Assembly: GCA_017882285.1 (NCBI GenBank)
Contig: JADGPS010000001.1
Coordinates: 62,001 to 126,000 of the forward strand
Reading direction: 5' to 3'
DNA: 64,000 nucleotides
DNA from: Paludibacter sp.
Lineage (GTDB): Bacteria; Bacteroidota; Bacteroidia; Bacteroidales; Paludibacteraceae
The notes under the pieces: model-generated
Databases searched by the model: none
Told to the model about the DNA's origin: nothing
The model's input: the letters and a program-made list of their open reading frames with translations, nothing else
Part shown: one piece after another, positions 45,713 through 55,188 of the stretch
Numbering within the stretch: the stretch's first letter is position 1
Layout of the letters: each line of letters begins with the position of its first letter
Position numbers and translations under genes: made by a program

Positions 45713-46969
45713 ATGCGATTAATAAAAAAGTATTTTGCTGTTTTTCAGTACTATATTTTAGTACTGGGAATTTGTGTCTCTTTATCTGCCAATGCTCAGG
45801 ATGTCAGATTTACTGTAGTTCTTGATGCCGGACATGGAGGTCATGATCCGGGTGCAATGGGTGATATTATGCGCGAAAAGGATATAAATCTATCCATAAC
45901 GCTTGATTTGGGAACGATAATTGAACAAAATTTTAAAGATGTTAAGGTTGTTTACACCCGTAAAACAGATAAATACCTGACTTTGCAGGAACGAGCTGAT
46001 GTAGTAAATAATCATCATGCAGATTTATTCATTTGTATTCATACTAATGCTGCACCTAGTCCTTCGGCTTATGGTGCCGAAACTTTTACGCTCGGTCTTG
46101 CCAAAACAAAAGCTAATCTGGATGTGGCTATGCGTGAAAACTCAGTTATTACACTCGAAGAAAATTATAAAACCAAGTATCATGGATTTGATCCAAATTC
46201 TGTCGATTCGTATATAATGTTCGAATTTATGCAGGATAAATATATTGATAGAAGTATTGATTTTGCTTCAATTATTCAAAAACAATTCCTTAGTTATTGT
46301 AACCGTTCCGATCGTGGTGTTCGTCAGGCTGGGTTTTGGGTTTTACACCGTTCCGCATGTCCAAGTGTATTGGTCGAATTAGGATTTATATCCAACCCTA
46401 CAGAAGAACGTTATTTATCATCAGATCAGGGACAAAAAGAAATGGCAACGGCAATTTTCAATGCTTTCGTAGATTATAAAAGAGCTCATGATAAAAGATC
46501 AGGTCTTCAGACTTCGAATGTAACAAAAATAGACCAAAAGGTTAAAGTTGAAGAACATAAGCAACTTCAGGTTGCAAGAGCTGCTGAAGAAACGCCTAAA
46601 AAACTTGTTGTTAATACACAACAAAATCGTGTTACTGATACAGTTATAAAAATTATTTCAACAAAACAAACGCCGGTAATTGTAACTGTGACAGAGAGTA
46701 AGATAGTTCAGTCACCAATATTTAAAGTACAGCTTTTTGCTTCGAAAAAAAATGTTAAACCGAATGCCCCCGATTTTAAAGGAATTAAAAATGTTGATTA
46801 TTTTATAGAAAAAGGATTGAATAAATACACGATAGGTGCCGAAACTGACTATCAGAAAATTGAAAATATTAGAAATAAAATACTTTCGAAATTTCCCAAT
46901 GCTTTTATAATCGCGTTTGTTGGCGACCAGAAAATCTCAGCAAAAGAAGCATTAAAAACAATAAAATGA
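45713..46969 (+). CDS. N-acetylmuramoyl-L-alanine amidase (Amidase_3) with SPOR-like C-terminus
   Basis: The 418-residue protein has a signal peptide (to about residue 28, SANAQ), an AmiC-type zinc amidase domain (about 34-265), a linker rich in Lys/Thr/Val, and a C-terminal SPOR-like domain (about 340-418, FKVQLFASKKNVKPN). Zinc ligands are His in VVLDAGHGGHDPGA and in CIHTNAA, with Glu in the REKD segment; the catalytic Glu is in VLVELGFISN. It cleaves the bond between MurNAc and the stem peptide in daughter-cell separation. The SPOR-like domain would target it to septal glycan. mlaD follows at 46 bases. Confidence 0.92.
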   Translation: MRLIKKYFAVFQYYILVLGICVSLSANAQDVRFTVVLDAGHGGHDPGAMGDIMREKDINLSITLDLGTIIEQNFKDVKVVYTRKTDKYLTLQERADVVNNHHADLFICIHTNAAPSPSAYGAETFTLGLAKTKANLDVAMRENSVITLEENYKTKYHGFDPNSVDSYIMFEFMQDKYIDRSIDFASIIQKQFLSYCNRSDRGVRQAGFWVLHRSACPSVLVELGFISNPTEERYLSSDQGQKEMATAIFNAFVDYKRAHDKRSGLQTSNVTKIDQKVKVEEHKQLQVARAAEETPKKLVVNTQQNRVTDTVIKIISTKQTPVIVTVTESKIVQSPIFKVQLFASKKNVKPNAPDFKGIKNVDYFIEKGLNKYTIGAETDYQKIENIRNKILSKFPNAFIIAFVGDQKISAKEALKTIK

Positions 46970-47015
46970 TGGATATATTTTTTATAGAATCTTTATTATC
47001 AATATAATAATCAGA

Positions 47016-47927
47016 ATGAAAAGAAACTATTTCACGCGCGAAGTTAAGGTTGGACTAATGGCTATAGTTGCTATTTTTGTCTTATATTTTGGATTGAATT
47101 TCTTGAAAGGAATTGATATATTTTCACCGGTAAGTTACTATTACGGTCGTTATGAAAATATTGGGGGATTGGTCCCATCGAGTCCGGTTTATATCAAGGG
47201 CTTTAAAGTTGGTCAAGTAGAAAAAGTCGTTTATGATTTTTCTAAAAAGGAGTCGTTTGTTATAAAAATATCCGTTTCTAAAGAAATAAAACTTCCCAAG
47301 GGAACAAAAATTGAATTATACGACGATGGTTTGATGGGCGGAAAAGCGATTCAGCTCATATTTGAACCGATTATTGCTTCTCAAATTATGCATCAACCCG
47401 GCGACACCATCGAGTCGAAAGTTGGTATAGGACTAATGGCTCAGCTTTCGGGCGATTTAATGCCTAAAATTGAGGGTATTTCCACTCAGGCTGATTCGCT
47501 TATTCGTTCGGTTCGCGTGTTAGTAGAAAATAAAAACCTTAACAAAAGTTTAGCTTCAATTGAACATAGTACTGCCGATTTGGCGGTCAGCTCTTCGCAG
47601 TTAAAGAAAATGATGAATAACGATGTCCCTCGAATTCTAGGGGATGTAAATGTTCTTACTTCCGATTTCAAGCTGATTAGTGGGAACCTGAAGAAAATCG
47701 ATTATGCTGCTACATTTGCGAGCATTAATCATACCATTGCTAACCTGAATCTGATTACAGATAAGATGAACAGTTCAGAGGGGACAATTGGTATGCTTTT
47801 GAATAATAAAGAATTGTATATCAACTTGTCGAATACTGCTGCGAATTCTGATAAATTACTAATTGATTTGCAGAAGAATCCTAAACGATATGTACAATTT
47901 TCACTTTTTGGAAGTAAAACAAATTAA
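47016..47927 (+). CDS. MlaD/MCE-family lipid transport protein
   Basis: This 303-residue protein has one N-terminal membrane helix (about 10-29) and an MCE domain (about 38-118), with GGLVPSSPVYIKGFKVGQVE as the family signature and LYDDGLMGGKAIQLIF at its end. The C-terminal 180 residues are helical, with a heptad-like pattern. MCE proteins form rings that carry phospholipid between inner and outer membrane. The usual ABC partners mlaE and mlaF are not beside it here. Confidence 0.88.
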   Translation: MKRNYFTREVKVGLMAIVAIFVLYFGLNFLKGIDIFSPVSYYYGRYENIGGLVPSSPVYIKGFKVGQVEKVVYDFSKKESFVIKISVSKEIKLPKGTKIELYDDGLMGGKAIQLIFEPIIASQIMHQPGDTIESKVGIGLMAQLSGDLMPKIEGISTQADSLIRSVRVLVENKNLNKSLASIEHSTADLAVSSSQLKKMMNNDVPRILGDVNVLTSDFKLISGNLKKIDYAATFASINHTIANLNLITDKMNSSEGTIGMLLNNKELYINLSNTAANSDKLLIDLQKNPKRYVQFSLFGSKTN

Positions 47928-47996
47928 CGATATTATTTATATCGATTCTAAATAGTAAATTGATATAAAAATAATTTCATTTAATAATTTTCACAG

Positions 47997-48034
47997 CCGA
48001 AACCTTTTGAAAACAAGAGTTTCGGTTTTTTTTT
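47997..48034 (+). terminator. Strong terminator after mlaD
   Basis: CCGAAAC (47997-48003) pairs with GTTTCGG (48019-48025), followed by nine T. Confidence 0.88.
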
Positions 48035-48323
48035 CTTAGATAATTCCAATATTGCTTTCAAACTGTCAATAGCTTTAAAATCAATGATATTGCAAAATTA
48101 TTTCATATAATTATCTGTAAGTCAACGCATAAACTTAAAGCTCTGATATTAAAAATATTGAAATCTTAAAATATATGCAAAAAAATAATTGATTTTTTTA
48201 TATCAGAAAAGTTTTGGAATTTTGTATGGCTGAAAAGAACCTCTTAAAAAGTGTTTAATTAATGCCCTTCTTTTATTTATTGTCATTACTAACCAAATCT
48301 ATTTTTTTTGAAATTATCAAACA
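48035..48323. other. AT-rich leader of dnaA
   Basis: There are about 290 bases without a gene. No TTATNCACA DnaA box and no iteron was seen, so I do not call an origin of replication here. A weak GAATTTTG (near 48227) is the nearest promoter-like string. Confidence 0.5.
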
Positions 48324-49715
48324 ATGTCGAATAATCACGATCAATTATGGAACCGCTGTCTGAACGTTATAAAAGACAATATCAGCGAAGCGTCATTTAA
48401 TACCTGGTTTGCTCCAATAGTTTCTCTAAAATACGAAAATAACATATTTGTATTGCAGGTTCCCAGCCAATTTTTCGTTGAATACATCGAGGAGAAATAC
48501 ATTGATTTGTTAAGAAAGACTCTATATCGTGAAGTGGGAGTTGGAACACGACTTGAATATCGCGTAATGATTGATAGGTCGAACGGAAAAGGTACTCAAA
48601 TTCCAAGTAACGGCGAACAATCGAAAACAAAGTCAATCTCGTATGCCTCAAATTACATTAGCCCGTATAATAAACCTCAATTGCCCGAAATTGATCCACA
48701 ATTGAATCCCGCTTATAATTTTAATAATCTGATTGAGGGAAATAGCAATAAATTGGCTCGTACAGCCGGTATCAGCATTGGGAATGAACCCGGTAAAAAT
48801 ATTTTTAATCCCTTATTCATTTATGGTCAGTCGGGGGTAGGCAAAACTCATTTAGCAAATGCTATTGGTGTACTAACGAAACAATTACATCCTGAAAAAC
48901 GCGTGTTGTATGTTTCTGCCAATACTTTCCAAATACAATATACTGATGCTGTACGAAGTAATACGCAAAATGATTTTTTGAATTTCTATCAAACTATTGA
49001 CGTATTGATAGTAGATGACATACATGATTTTGCGGGGAAAACCGGTACACAAAATACCTTTTTCCATATTTTTAATCACTTACATCAAAGCGGAAAACAA
49101 TTGATTTTAACGTCTGATAAATCTCCAATCGTTATTGTTGGATTAGAACAGCGTTTGCTTACCCGTTTCAAATGGGGTTTGTCAGCCGAAATCGAAAAAC
49201 CGGATTTTGATTTACGTAAATCCATACTTCAAAGTAAAATCTACCGTGATGGGTTGGAAATTTCTGAAGAAGTTATAAATTTTATAGCAGAACATGTTGT
49301 TGATAATGTTCGAGATTTAGAAGGAGTTCTCGTGTCACTTCTTGCTCATTCAACCCTGGCAAATATGCCTATTGATGTTACGTTAGCTGAAAAAATAATC
49401 AGCCGAATTGTAAATATAACACGTAAAGTGAATACTGTTGAAAGAATTCGCGATGTTGTTTGTGAGTATTTTTCACTCACGGTTGATGCAATTTCAACCA
49501 AAAGCAGAAAACGCGAAGTAGTTCAGGCTCGTCAGATTGCCATGTATTTATCAAAACAGTTGACAAAAAGTTCATTGTCGTCAATTGGAAATACAATAGG
49601 TCAACGAGATCATACAACTGTATTGCATGCCTGTAAAATTGTTAACGATTTAATGGATTGCGATAAGAATTTCCGATCTAGTGTACGGGAAATTGAAGAA
49701 AAGCTCAAGATATAA
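48324..49715 (+). CDS. dnaA: Chromosomal replication initiator DnaA
   Basis: The 463 residues comprise domain I (1-85, LWNRCLNVIKDNISEASFNTW), a short linker, an AAA+ domain with Walker A GQSGVGKTHLAN (near 172) and Walker B LIVDDIHDF (near 231), and domain IV with the DNA-binding signature GQRDHTTVLHACKIV near 430. DnaA unwinds the origin. The gene is flanked by cell-envelope and tRNA-modification genes rather than dnaN, as is common in Bacteroidota. Confidence 0.97.
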   Translation: MSNNHDQLWNRCLNVIKDNISEASFNTWFAPIVSLKYENNIFVLQVPSQFFVEYIEEKYIDLLRKTLYREVGVGTRLEYRVMIDRSNGKGTQIPSNGEQSKTKSISYASNYISPYNKPQLPEIDPQLNPAYNFNNLIEGNSNKLARTAGISIGNEPGKNIFNPLFIYGQSGVGKTHLANAIGVLTKQLHPEKRVLYVSANTFQIQYTDAVRSNTQNDFLNFYQTIDVLIVDDIHDFAGKTGTQNTFFHIFNHLHQSGKQLILTSDKSPIVIVGLEQRLLTRFKWGLSAEIEKPDFDLRKSILQSKIYRDGLEISEEVINFIAEHVVDNVRDLEGVLVSLLAHSTLANMPIDVTLAEKIISRIVNITRKVNTVERIRDVVCEYFSLTVDAISTKSRKREVVQARQIAMYLSKQLTKSSLSSIGNTIGQRDHTTVLHACKIVNDLMDCDKNFRSSVREIEEKLKI

Positions 49716-49751
49716 TAACATTTTGAAAATTAAAAGATTTGAAGAAAGCTG

Positions 49752-49777
49752 CATGAGAATTGCGGTTTTTTTTATGT
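49752..49777 (+). terminator. Weak terminator after dnaA
   Basis: CTGCA and TGCGG form a short stem (one G-T) followed by eight T. It lies 40 bases after the dnaA stop. Confidence 0.45.
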
Positions 49778-49960
49778 AAAAAACTCTTTGACCAAAATTT
49801 TTTCCAATTATTTAATAAAGTAAAATAAGTAGAAGTAAATCAGCGAGATGGATTGTTTTGTTGAAGATATAATTGCTTATTATGCTGAAATTTGTTTAAT
49901 CAAATTCGATATCAATAAAAAAAATGTTGTATTTTTACAACCGAAATAAAAAAGACAGAC

Positions 49961-50518
49961 ATGGTTTATAAATTCACAATACTATCCGATGAGATAGATA
50001 ATTTTGTAAGGGTAATTGCAATAGATCCAGAGGCAACTTTCTTCGACTTGCACAACTCAATTCTTGATTCGGTGAATTTTGAGAAGAATCAGATGACATC
50101 ATTTTTTTTGTGTTCTGACGATTGGGAAAAAGGGCAAGAAGTTACTTTGGTTGAAATGGAATCGAGTTCGGAATACGATAATCTCGTAATGGATAGAACA
50201 AAACTGGAAGATTTAATATCTGATGAAAACCAAAAATTACTCTATGTGTTTGATATAATGTCAGATAGAGCGTTTTTCATGGAGTTAACTGAAATTGTTC
50301 CGAGAAAAAATCAGGATAAACCGATTTGTGTTAGGTCTGAAGGAAATCCACCGGAGCAAATAAAGGCTGACGAAGGATTATCGGTAACTCCAAAAACTAA
50401 TTTGGACGAAAATTTCTACGGTGACGAAGATTATGAATTGGATGAGCTTGACAAAGAAGGATTTGGTGAAATGAATTTTGATGACAGCAGTTTGTTTTCT
50501 GAAGATCCGAAATTTTGA
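49961..50518 (+). CDS. Plasmid pRiA4b ORF-3-like protein
   Basis: This 185-residue protein has an N-terminal domain (about 1-110) with the family pattern: VYKFTILSDEIDNFVRVIAI, ATFFDLHNSILDSVNF and FLCSDDWEKGQEVTLVEM, then LLYVFDIMSDRAFFMEL. The C-terminal 70 residues are acidic and low complexity (FYGDEDYELDELDKEGFGEM). The function of this family is not established. In Bacteroidales it is often next to miaA, as here, so the synteny is conserved. It ends before a strong terminator. Confidence 0.8.
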   Translation: MVYKFTILSDEIDNFVRVIAIDPEATFFDLHNSILDSVNFEKNQMTSFFLCSDDWEKGQEVTLVEMESSSEYDNLVMDRTKLEDLISDENQKLLYVFDIMSDRAFFMELTEIVPRKNQDKPICVRSEGNPPEQIKADEGLSVTPKTNLDENFYGDEDYELDELDKEGFGEMNFDDSSLFSEDPKF

Positions 50519-50607
50519 TTTAGTTACGAGTTTGAATATCTTGTTTTTCAGTTATAAGTCTGCGATATATATTCTGATTTAAATTCACAATTTATAAATT
50601 ATTTCCT

Positions 50608-50645
50608 AAAACAGAAAATAAAACTTGTTATTTTCTGTTTTTTTA
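50608..50645 (+). terminator. Strong terminator before miaA
   Basis: AAAACAGAAAATAA and TTATTTTCTGTTTT form a perfect 14-bp stem with the loop AACTTG, followed by T-rich sequence. Confidence 0.82.
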
Positions 50646-50688
50646 TTTAGTGCTAACTTATTCCCTTTTCAATCCATATTATCGAAAA

Positions 50689-51645
50689 ATGCAAAATACC
50701 GATAATTGTCAACCACCAAATGCCAACTGTCAACTAAATAAGACTTTGCTTGTCATTTTAGGGCCTACCGGAGTTGGAAAAACCAATATCAGTTTGCGAC
50801 TTGCAGAACATTTTGGTTGTCTGATTGTTTCGTCGGATTCAAGACAATTCTACAGGGAATTGAAGATTGGAACAGCTGCACCAACTGATGAGCAATTAAG
50901 TAGGGTAACGCATTATTTTATTGGTTCACATTCTATTTTTGATGAATACAATGCCGGACAATACGAGCAAGATGTTATTGAATTGTTAGATAAGCTATTT
51001 AAAAAACATGATGTTGTGATGCTGGTTGGTGGGTCGATGATGTATATCGATGCGATTTGTAACGGCATGGATGATATTCCGACAGTAGACAATGAAACTC
51101 GTATTTTTTGGCAAAAACAATTTGCTGATTTTGGATTGGAGTTTATTCAAAACAAACTAAAACAGCTTGATCCAAAGCACTTTGACGAAGTTGATTTACA
51201 GAATCCTAAAAGGATTATTCATGCACTCGAAATTTGTAGTATGATCGGAAAACCCTATTCTCAACTAAGAACCGGACAACGCAAAACTCGCCCTTTTAAT
51301 ATTTTGAAAATCGGTTTAAACCGACAACGACAGGAACTCTACTACCGAATCAATGCCCGAGTGGATGAAATGATAGAGAAAGGTTTGCTCGAAGAAGCAA
51401 CACGGTTTTATGAATACCGACATTTGAATACGTTGAATACAGTTGGATACAAAGAACTTTACGAATATATCGATGGAAACTGGACGTTGGACTTTGCGGT
51501 CAATATGATTAAGCAAGATTCGCGTCATTATGCCAAGCGTCAACTGACTTGGTTTAATCGGGATAAAGAAATTAAGTGGTTTTATCCGGAAAAGGAAGAT
51601 AGGATTTTGGAATTTGTAAATAAAAGCATAAAAGAGTTTTCTTAA
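50689..51645 (+). CDS. miaA: tRNA dimethylallyltransferase
   Basis: Using the ATG at 50689 the protein has 318 residues. A GTG at 50650 is in frame but is directly after the terminator T-run, so it is less likely. MiaA transfers dimethylallyl to A37 of tRNAs reading UNN codons. Motifs are the P-loop [27 protein letters not shown] with the catalytic Asp, [11 protein letters not shown] and the C-terminal KRQLTWFN. A short Asn/Cys/Gln/Pro leader (QPPNANCQ) precedes the P-loop and comes from a low-complexity DNA repeat. Confidence 0.95.
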   Translation: MQNTDNCQPPNANCQLNKTLLVILGPTGVGKTNISLRLAEHFGCLIVSSDSRQFYRELKIGTAAPTDEQLSRVTHYFIGSHSIFDEYNAGQYEQDVIELLDKLFKKHDVVMLVGGSMMYIDAICNGMDDIPTVDNETRIFWQKQFADFGLEFIQNKLKQLDPKHFDEVDLQNPKRIIHALEICSMIGKPYSQLRTGQRKTRPFNILKIGLNRQRQELYYRINARVDEMIEKGLLEEATRFYEYRHLNTLNTVGYKELYEYIDGNWTLDFAVNMIKQDSRHYAKRQLTWFNRDKEIKWFYPEKEDRILEFVNKSIKEFS

Positions 51646-52169
51646 CCATGTAATATTACCGGCAAGGAGAAAAAGATAAGTAAAAATCCTACTTCGTTTA
51701 CATATTATCTGAAATCTATTGTTGGTACATTGCTTTCCAAGTATTTACGCCTTCTTCTACTTCGAGATAAATTTACCACCACTTCTTGACAAAATTATCA
51801 ACTATTTTTTGCCATATTAAATCAATTTTAAATACGGATTTCACAAACGATACCGTTAAAGCTATTAAATGAATAAGTGTTATTTCTTTTTTTTTCAAAA
51901 AAACAATATTTAACGTTTTGTATTCTTTCTCTTCATAAACAATCTACGTGATTGATATACATGATTTTAACCATATATTATTTATGATTTTTTATTTCAA
52001 AAACAATAAAAAGCACAGTTAATAAATAATATTTTTAAAAAAAATATTTTTGATAGTTGGATTTTGAACTTTTTTACTGTACTTTTGTTAATTCATTATC
52101 AACGAATATTTAAAAAGACAAGAAATAATGTATGTTCACTATATCTATTAATTCTTAAAATTCAAAAAA
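51646..52169. other. Long AT-rich intergenic region
   Basis: There are 524 bases without a supported gene. On the minus strand about 51720-51795 reads YLEVEEGVNTWKAMYQQ in one interrupted frame, which may be a relic, but I cannot assign a family. The right end holds the promoter at 52080. Confidence 0.5.
52080..52087 (+). promoter_or_regulatory. -7 promoter element of the winged-helix gene
   Basis: TACTTTTG, a full match to TAnnTTTG, about 83 bases before the ATG. Confidence 0.55.
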
Positions 52170-52514
52170 ATGGAAAACGAAAACAAAATTCTCGACAAGT
52201 TATTGAAAGTGCCAATTTATACGGTTGGAGCTTTTACAATTGATGTTCAGAAACGACTTCTTACCATTAAGGGAGATTCGAAAAAACTGACTAACAAAGA
52301 ATTACATTTGCTAATTATGTTATCTGCTAATACAAATGTTTTGTTAGAACGTAAATATTTGTTGGAATCAATCTGGGAAGAAAACAACTATTTCAATGGC
52401 AGAAGCATGGATGTTTATCTTTGCAAACTGCGCAAATTATTAAGTGCTGATCCAAGACTTAATATTGTTAATATTCATGGCAAAGGATATAAATTAATTG
52501 CTCCAGCAAATTAA
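52170..52514 (+). CDS. Stand-alone OmpR/PhoB-type winged-helix protein
   Basis: This 114-residue protein is only the DNA-binding domain of an OmpR-type regulator: two N-terminal strands (YTVGAFTIDVQKRLLTI), KKLTNKELHLLIMLSAN, the positioning helix LLESIWEENNYFNGRSMDVY, recognition helix VYLCKLRKLLS, and the wing INIHGKGYKLI-like end (IVNIHGKGYKLIAPAN). No receiver domain is encoded upstream: the preceding sequence is a non-coding leader with its own promoter. It may be controlled by abundance or a partner rather than phosphorylation. Confidence 0.85.
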   Translation: MENENKILDKLLKVPIYTVGAFTIDVQKRLLTIKGDSKKLTNKELHLLIMLSANTNVLLERKYLLESIWEENNYFNGRSMDVYLCKLRKLLSADPRLNIVNIHGKGYKLIAPAN

Positions 52515-52575
52515 TGTAAAGCATTTGACAAATAGGCTCAAGAAAAGGGATGTAAGAAATTATATCTCTTTTCTT

Positions 52576-52583
52576 TATCTTTG
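52576..52583 (+). promoter_or_regulatory. Promoter-like TATCTTTG upstream of metK
   Basis: TATCTTTG matches TAnnTTTG. It would give a second, longer metK leader that also contains the aptamer. Confidence 0.4.
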
Positions 52584-52674
52584 CAAATGGTTGGATGACA
52601 ATCAATTTAATTTTATTGATAACTACTGAATGGTTAAATATTCTTGATTGTTTTGCTAATCAAAATGGAATCCG

Positions 52675-52682
52675 TACTTTTG
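52675..52682 (+). promoter_or_regulatory. -7 promoter element of metK
   Basis: TACTTTTG ends just before the aptamer, so the transcript starts near 52688 and carries the riboswitch at its 5' end. Confidence 0.6.
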
Positions 52683-52687
52683 TAACA

Positions 52688-52765
52688 TAAAAAAATGTGG
52701 AGAGATTTGGACTGCTTGCAACCACAGAAAAAAAATGCTAAACCGCAAACCCTTTCTGCCCTTAA
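52688..52765 (+). ncRNA. SAM-I-like riboswitch of metK
   Basis: The leader contains GTGGAGAGATTTGGACTG, then CTTGCAACCAC, an A-rich loop and ATGCTAAACCGCAAAC. GCAACC and TGCTAA are the conserved J3/4-P4 strands of SAM-I aptamers, and GTGG/CCAC can pair. P3 is shortened, as I recall for Bacteroidota members. No classic terminator was found before the ATG at 52911, so control of translation or a weak terminator near 52790 (CCCGTTTTTTT) is possible. S-adenosylmethionine sensing at metK, which makes it, is expected. Confidence 0.62.
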
Positions 52766-52910
52766 TAAAGTCCTCTAAAAAATACTTCCCGTTTTTTTGC
52801 ATAGCAATCAACATTAACTTGTAAATTATTAAATCAATCATTTTGCAATACTATTATTCGTTCGGTATGAACGAAATTGGGAATTGTAAATGTTTAAATT
52901 GTAAATCAAA

Positions 52911-54191
52911 ATGGGATATTTATTTTCATCCGAATCGGTGTCAGAAGGTCATCCTGACAAAGTAGCCGATCAAATTTCAGATGCAATTCTGGACAATTTT
53001 CTTGCCTTAGACAAAGACTCAAAAGTGGCTTGCGAAACTTTGGTAACTACAGGACAAGTAGTGTTGGCAGGCGAAGTAAAATCATCAGCTTATATCGATG
53101 TACAATCGGTCACACGTCGCGTGATTAATCGCATTGGTTATACCAAAAGCGAATATATGTTCGACGGGAATGCCTGTGGAATTTTCTCGGCCTTGCACGA
53201 GCAATCCGGTGATATAAACCGTGGTGTAGAACGCGAAGATCCAATGAATCAAGGTGCAGGCGATCAAGGAATGATGTTCGGCTATGCTACTAATGAAACC
53301 AAAAACCTGATGCCGATTGCTCTCGATTTATCGCATGCATTGGTGGAAGAACTGGCAGCCATTCGTCGCGAAGGGAAAGTAATGACTTACCTCCGCCCGG
53401 ACTCTAAATCGCAGGTAACCATTGAATACGACGACAATAATAAACCGGTAAAAGTAAACACCATCGTTGTGTCAACGCAACATGATGATTTTACTAAACC
53501 TTCGACTACAAAAACACAGTATGAGGCTGACGAAGAAATGTTGACTATTATTCGCGAAGATGTGAAAAACATTTTGATTCCACGTGTAAAAGCATTAGAC
53601 GTTCAATTTGCCCAATTATTTAAAGGCGATTATGTTTTGCATGTGAACCCAACCGGAAAATTCGTAATCGGCGGACCGCACGGTGATACCGGTTTAACCG
53701 GACGTAAAATTATCGTGGATACTTACGGTGGAAAAGGTGCTCACGGTGGTGGTGCTTTCTCGGGAAAAGATCCTTCAAAAGTTGATCGTTCGGCAGCGTA
53801 TGCAGCTCGCCATATTGCAAAAAACATTGTAGCAGCAGGTCTTGCGAACGAAGTTCTGGTGCAGGTGGCTTATGCTATCGGTGTGGCTGAACCTATGAAC
53901 TTATATGTAAACACGTACCAAACTGCTAAAGTGACACTTAGCGACGCTGAAATTGCCACAAAAATCGGAAAACTATTTGATATGCGTCCAAAAGCCATTG
54001 AAGAAAGGCTAAAACTGCGTAATCCGATTTACGAAGAAACTGCTTCTTACGGTCACATGGGACGCACACCAATTGAAGTTACAAAAACTTTTAAAGATGG
54101 CAACGGAGCTGAAATCAGCCGTACCGTGGAACTCTTTACCTGGGAAAAAACTGATAAAGTAGTCGAAATCAAAACCGAATTTGGAATGTAG
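52911..54191 (+). CDS. metK: S-adenosylmethionine synthetase
   Basis: This 426-residue enzyme makes S-adenosylmethionine from methionine and ATP. Signatures: [20 protein letters not shown] at the N-terminus, the methionine-loop [12 protein letters not shown], and the phosphate-loop [19 protein letters not shown]. Length is somewhat above E. coli (384) because of insertions at about 170-215, usual for Bacteroidota. It has its own promoter, a SAM-I-like leader and a terminator, so it is monocistronic. Confidence 0.97.
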   Translation: MGYLFSSESVSEGHPDKVADQISDAILDNFLALDKDSKVACETLVTTGQVVLAGEVKSSAYIDVQSVTRRVINRIGYTKSEYMFDGNACGIFSALHEQSGDINRGVEREDPMNQGAGDQGMMFGYATNETKNLMPIALDLSHALVEELAAIRREGKVMTYLRPDSKSQVTIEYDDNNKPVKVNTIVVSTQHDDFTKPSTTKTQYEADEEMLTIIREDVKNILIPRVKALDVQFAQLFKGDYVLHVNPTGKFVIGGPHGDTGLTGRKIIVDTYGGKGAHGGGAFSGKDPSKVDRSAAYAARHIAKNIVAAGLANEVLVQVAYAIGVAEPMNLYVNTYQTAKVTLSDAEIATKIGKLFDMRPKAIEERLKLRNPIYEETASYGHMGRTPIEVTKTFKDGNGAEISRTVELFTWEKTDKVVEIKTEFGM

Positions 54192-54231
54192 AGATTGAAA
54201 CCCGTTTTTACTGTTTTACTAAAAAGACTTA

Positions 54232-54264
54232 ACAGGCTGACCATTTTGTTAGCCTGTTTTTTAA
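54232..54264 (+). terminator. Terminator after metK
   Basis: AACAGGCT and AGCCTGTT form an 8-bp stem followed by TTTTT. Confidence 0.85.
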
Positions 54265-54352
54265 TTTTAATATAAGGAGAGCCTGAAACCATTTATAGAA
54301 CAGTTCTGTCGACTAACTTTACATTACTCCCAAACAAAAGTGTGCGGAGCTT

Positions 54353-54883
54353 TTACTCTTTAATTTCTTCTCTTACTTCTTTCTCAAGAAGAAGTTCTTT
54401 GTCGTTTGTGATTGTATTTAATACATTTAGAACTTTACGATCAACATCTTCTGATATTTCCTTTATGCGATCTAACGTTCGCACTTTTATTAAAGCTGCA
54501 ACTTCCGAAAAATCAGTATCAATCCATAATTTTTCAGTTGATGCAAAACGGTGTATGTAGGATTTATTTGAAATTCTTGATTCAATGGTGTCATTTTGCT
54601 TCTTTATGTAAGTGTTAATATAGCTCATTACACTTATCGTACTGTAATCTTTTCTAAGTGACTTAATAGAATCATAGTAATTCGTAAAAACTTCATGAAC
54701 CACCTTTTCAATTACATTTTTCTTGTCAACATTTTTTATACTGTCTGTTTTTGAAATTTCAGTTTTAGTTATTGATTGAATGATATAAATTTTATCATAA
54801 CATAAATTTTTACTTGAAATACAGGTTGCATAAGTTGCTGAAAACAAGAGAATACTAACGATTAATATGATTATCTTTTTCAC
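54353..54883 (-). CDS. Secreted protein of unknown function
   Basis: This 176-residue protein has a signal peptide (about 1-19, ending SATYA) and a Lys/Asp/Ile-rich mature part that is mostly helical, with two Cys soon after the cleavage site (CISSKNLC). No motif or family was recognised. It is isolated between metK, which converges on it, and the efflux operon. Codon usage is AT-rich compared with metK. It may be an orphan or fast-evolving gene. Confidence 0.6.
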   Translation of the reverse strand: MKKIIILIVSILLFSATYATCISSKNLCYDKIYIIQSITKTEISKTDSIKNVDKKNVIEKVVHEVFTNYYDSIKSLRKDYSTISVMSYINTYIKKQNDTIESRISNKSYIHRFASTEKLWIDTDFSEVAALIKVRTLDRIKEISEDVDRKVLNVLNTITNDKELLLEKEVREEIKE

Positions 54884-55110
54884 TTGTTAATTTATTTATT
54901 GTACTTGTGATTCCAGTGCAAAATTAAGATGTGTAGCGGGATAAATTGTTATATTTTATTTTTAAAAATTTGTATAATTCACACTTATTCTGTGAGTCAA
55001 CATTTTTACATTAAATATGTGGATGGAAGGATTTTTTTTTACACATCATTAGAAAGTGTCTCATCCTGTAGAAATTTTTCTACTGATTCAATAAAGAAAT
55101 GTAATTACAA

Positions 55111-55175
55111 TAAAATGAACAATTAAAATCAATAAATAGTTATACTTTTGTAACCATTTTTAAAATGAACAATTA
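55111..55175. promoter_or_regulatory. Efflux operon promoter flanked by a 15-base direct repeat
   Basis: TAAAATGAACAATTA occurs at 55111-55125 and again at 55161-55175, 50 bases apart. The -7 element TACTTTTG (55143-55150) lies between them, so start of transcription is near 55157 and the second copy covers the early transcript. This fits binding sites for the MarR protein. Confidence 0.55.
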
Positions 55176-55188
55176 TAGTTTTATAACC

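Larger units (their letters stand above)
52515..52910. other. Intergenic region between the winged-helix gene and metK
   Basis: This region holds two promoter-like elements (52576 and 52675) and a SAM-I-like aptamer (about 52690-52760). No coding frame is supported. Confidence 0.7.

Noticed and set aside
51720..51800. Possible gene relic on the minus strand (YLEVEEGVNTWKAMYQQ)
   Set aside because: Only a short interrupted frame remains and I cannot name a family, so it is mentioned in the intergenic entry but not called a pseudogene.
54929..55126. 65-codon plus-strand frame upstream of marR
   Set aside because: It runs into the promoter/operator region, is AT-rich and has no motif.
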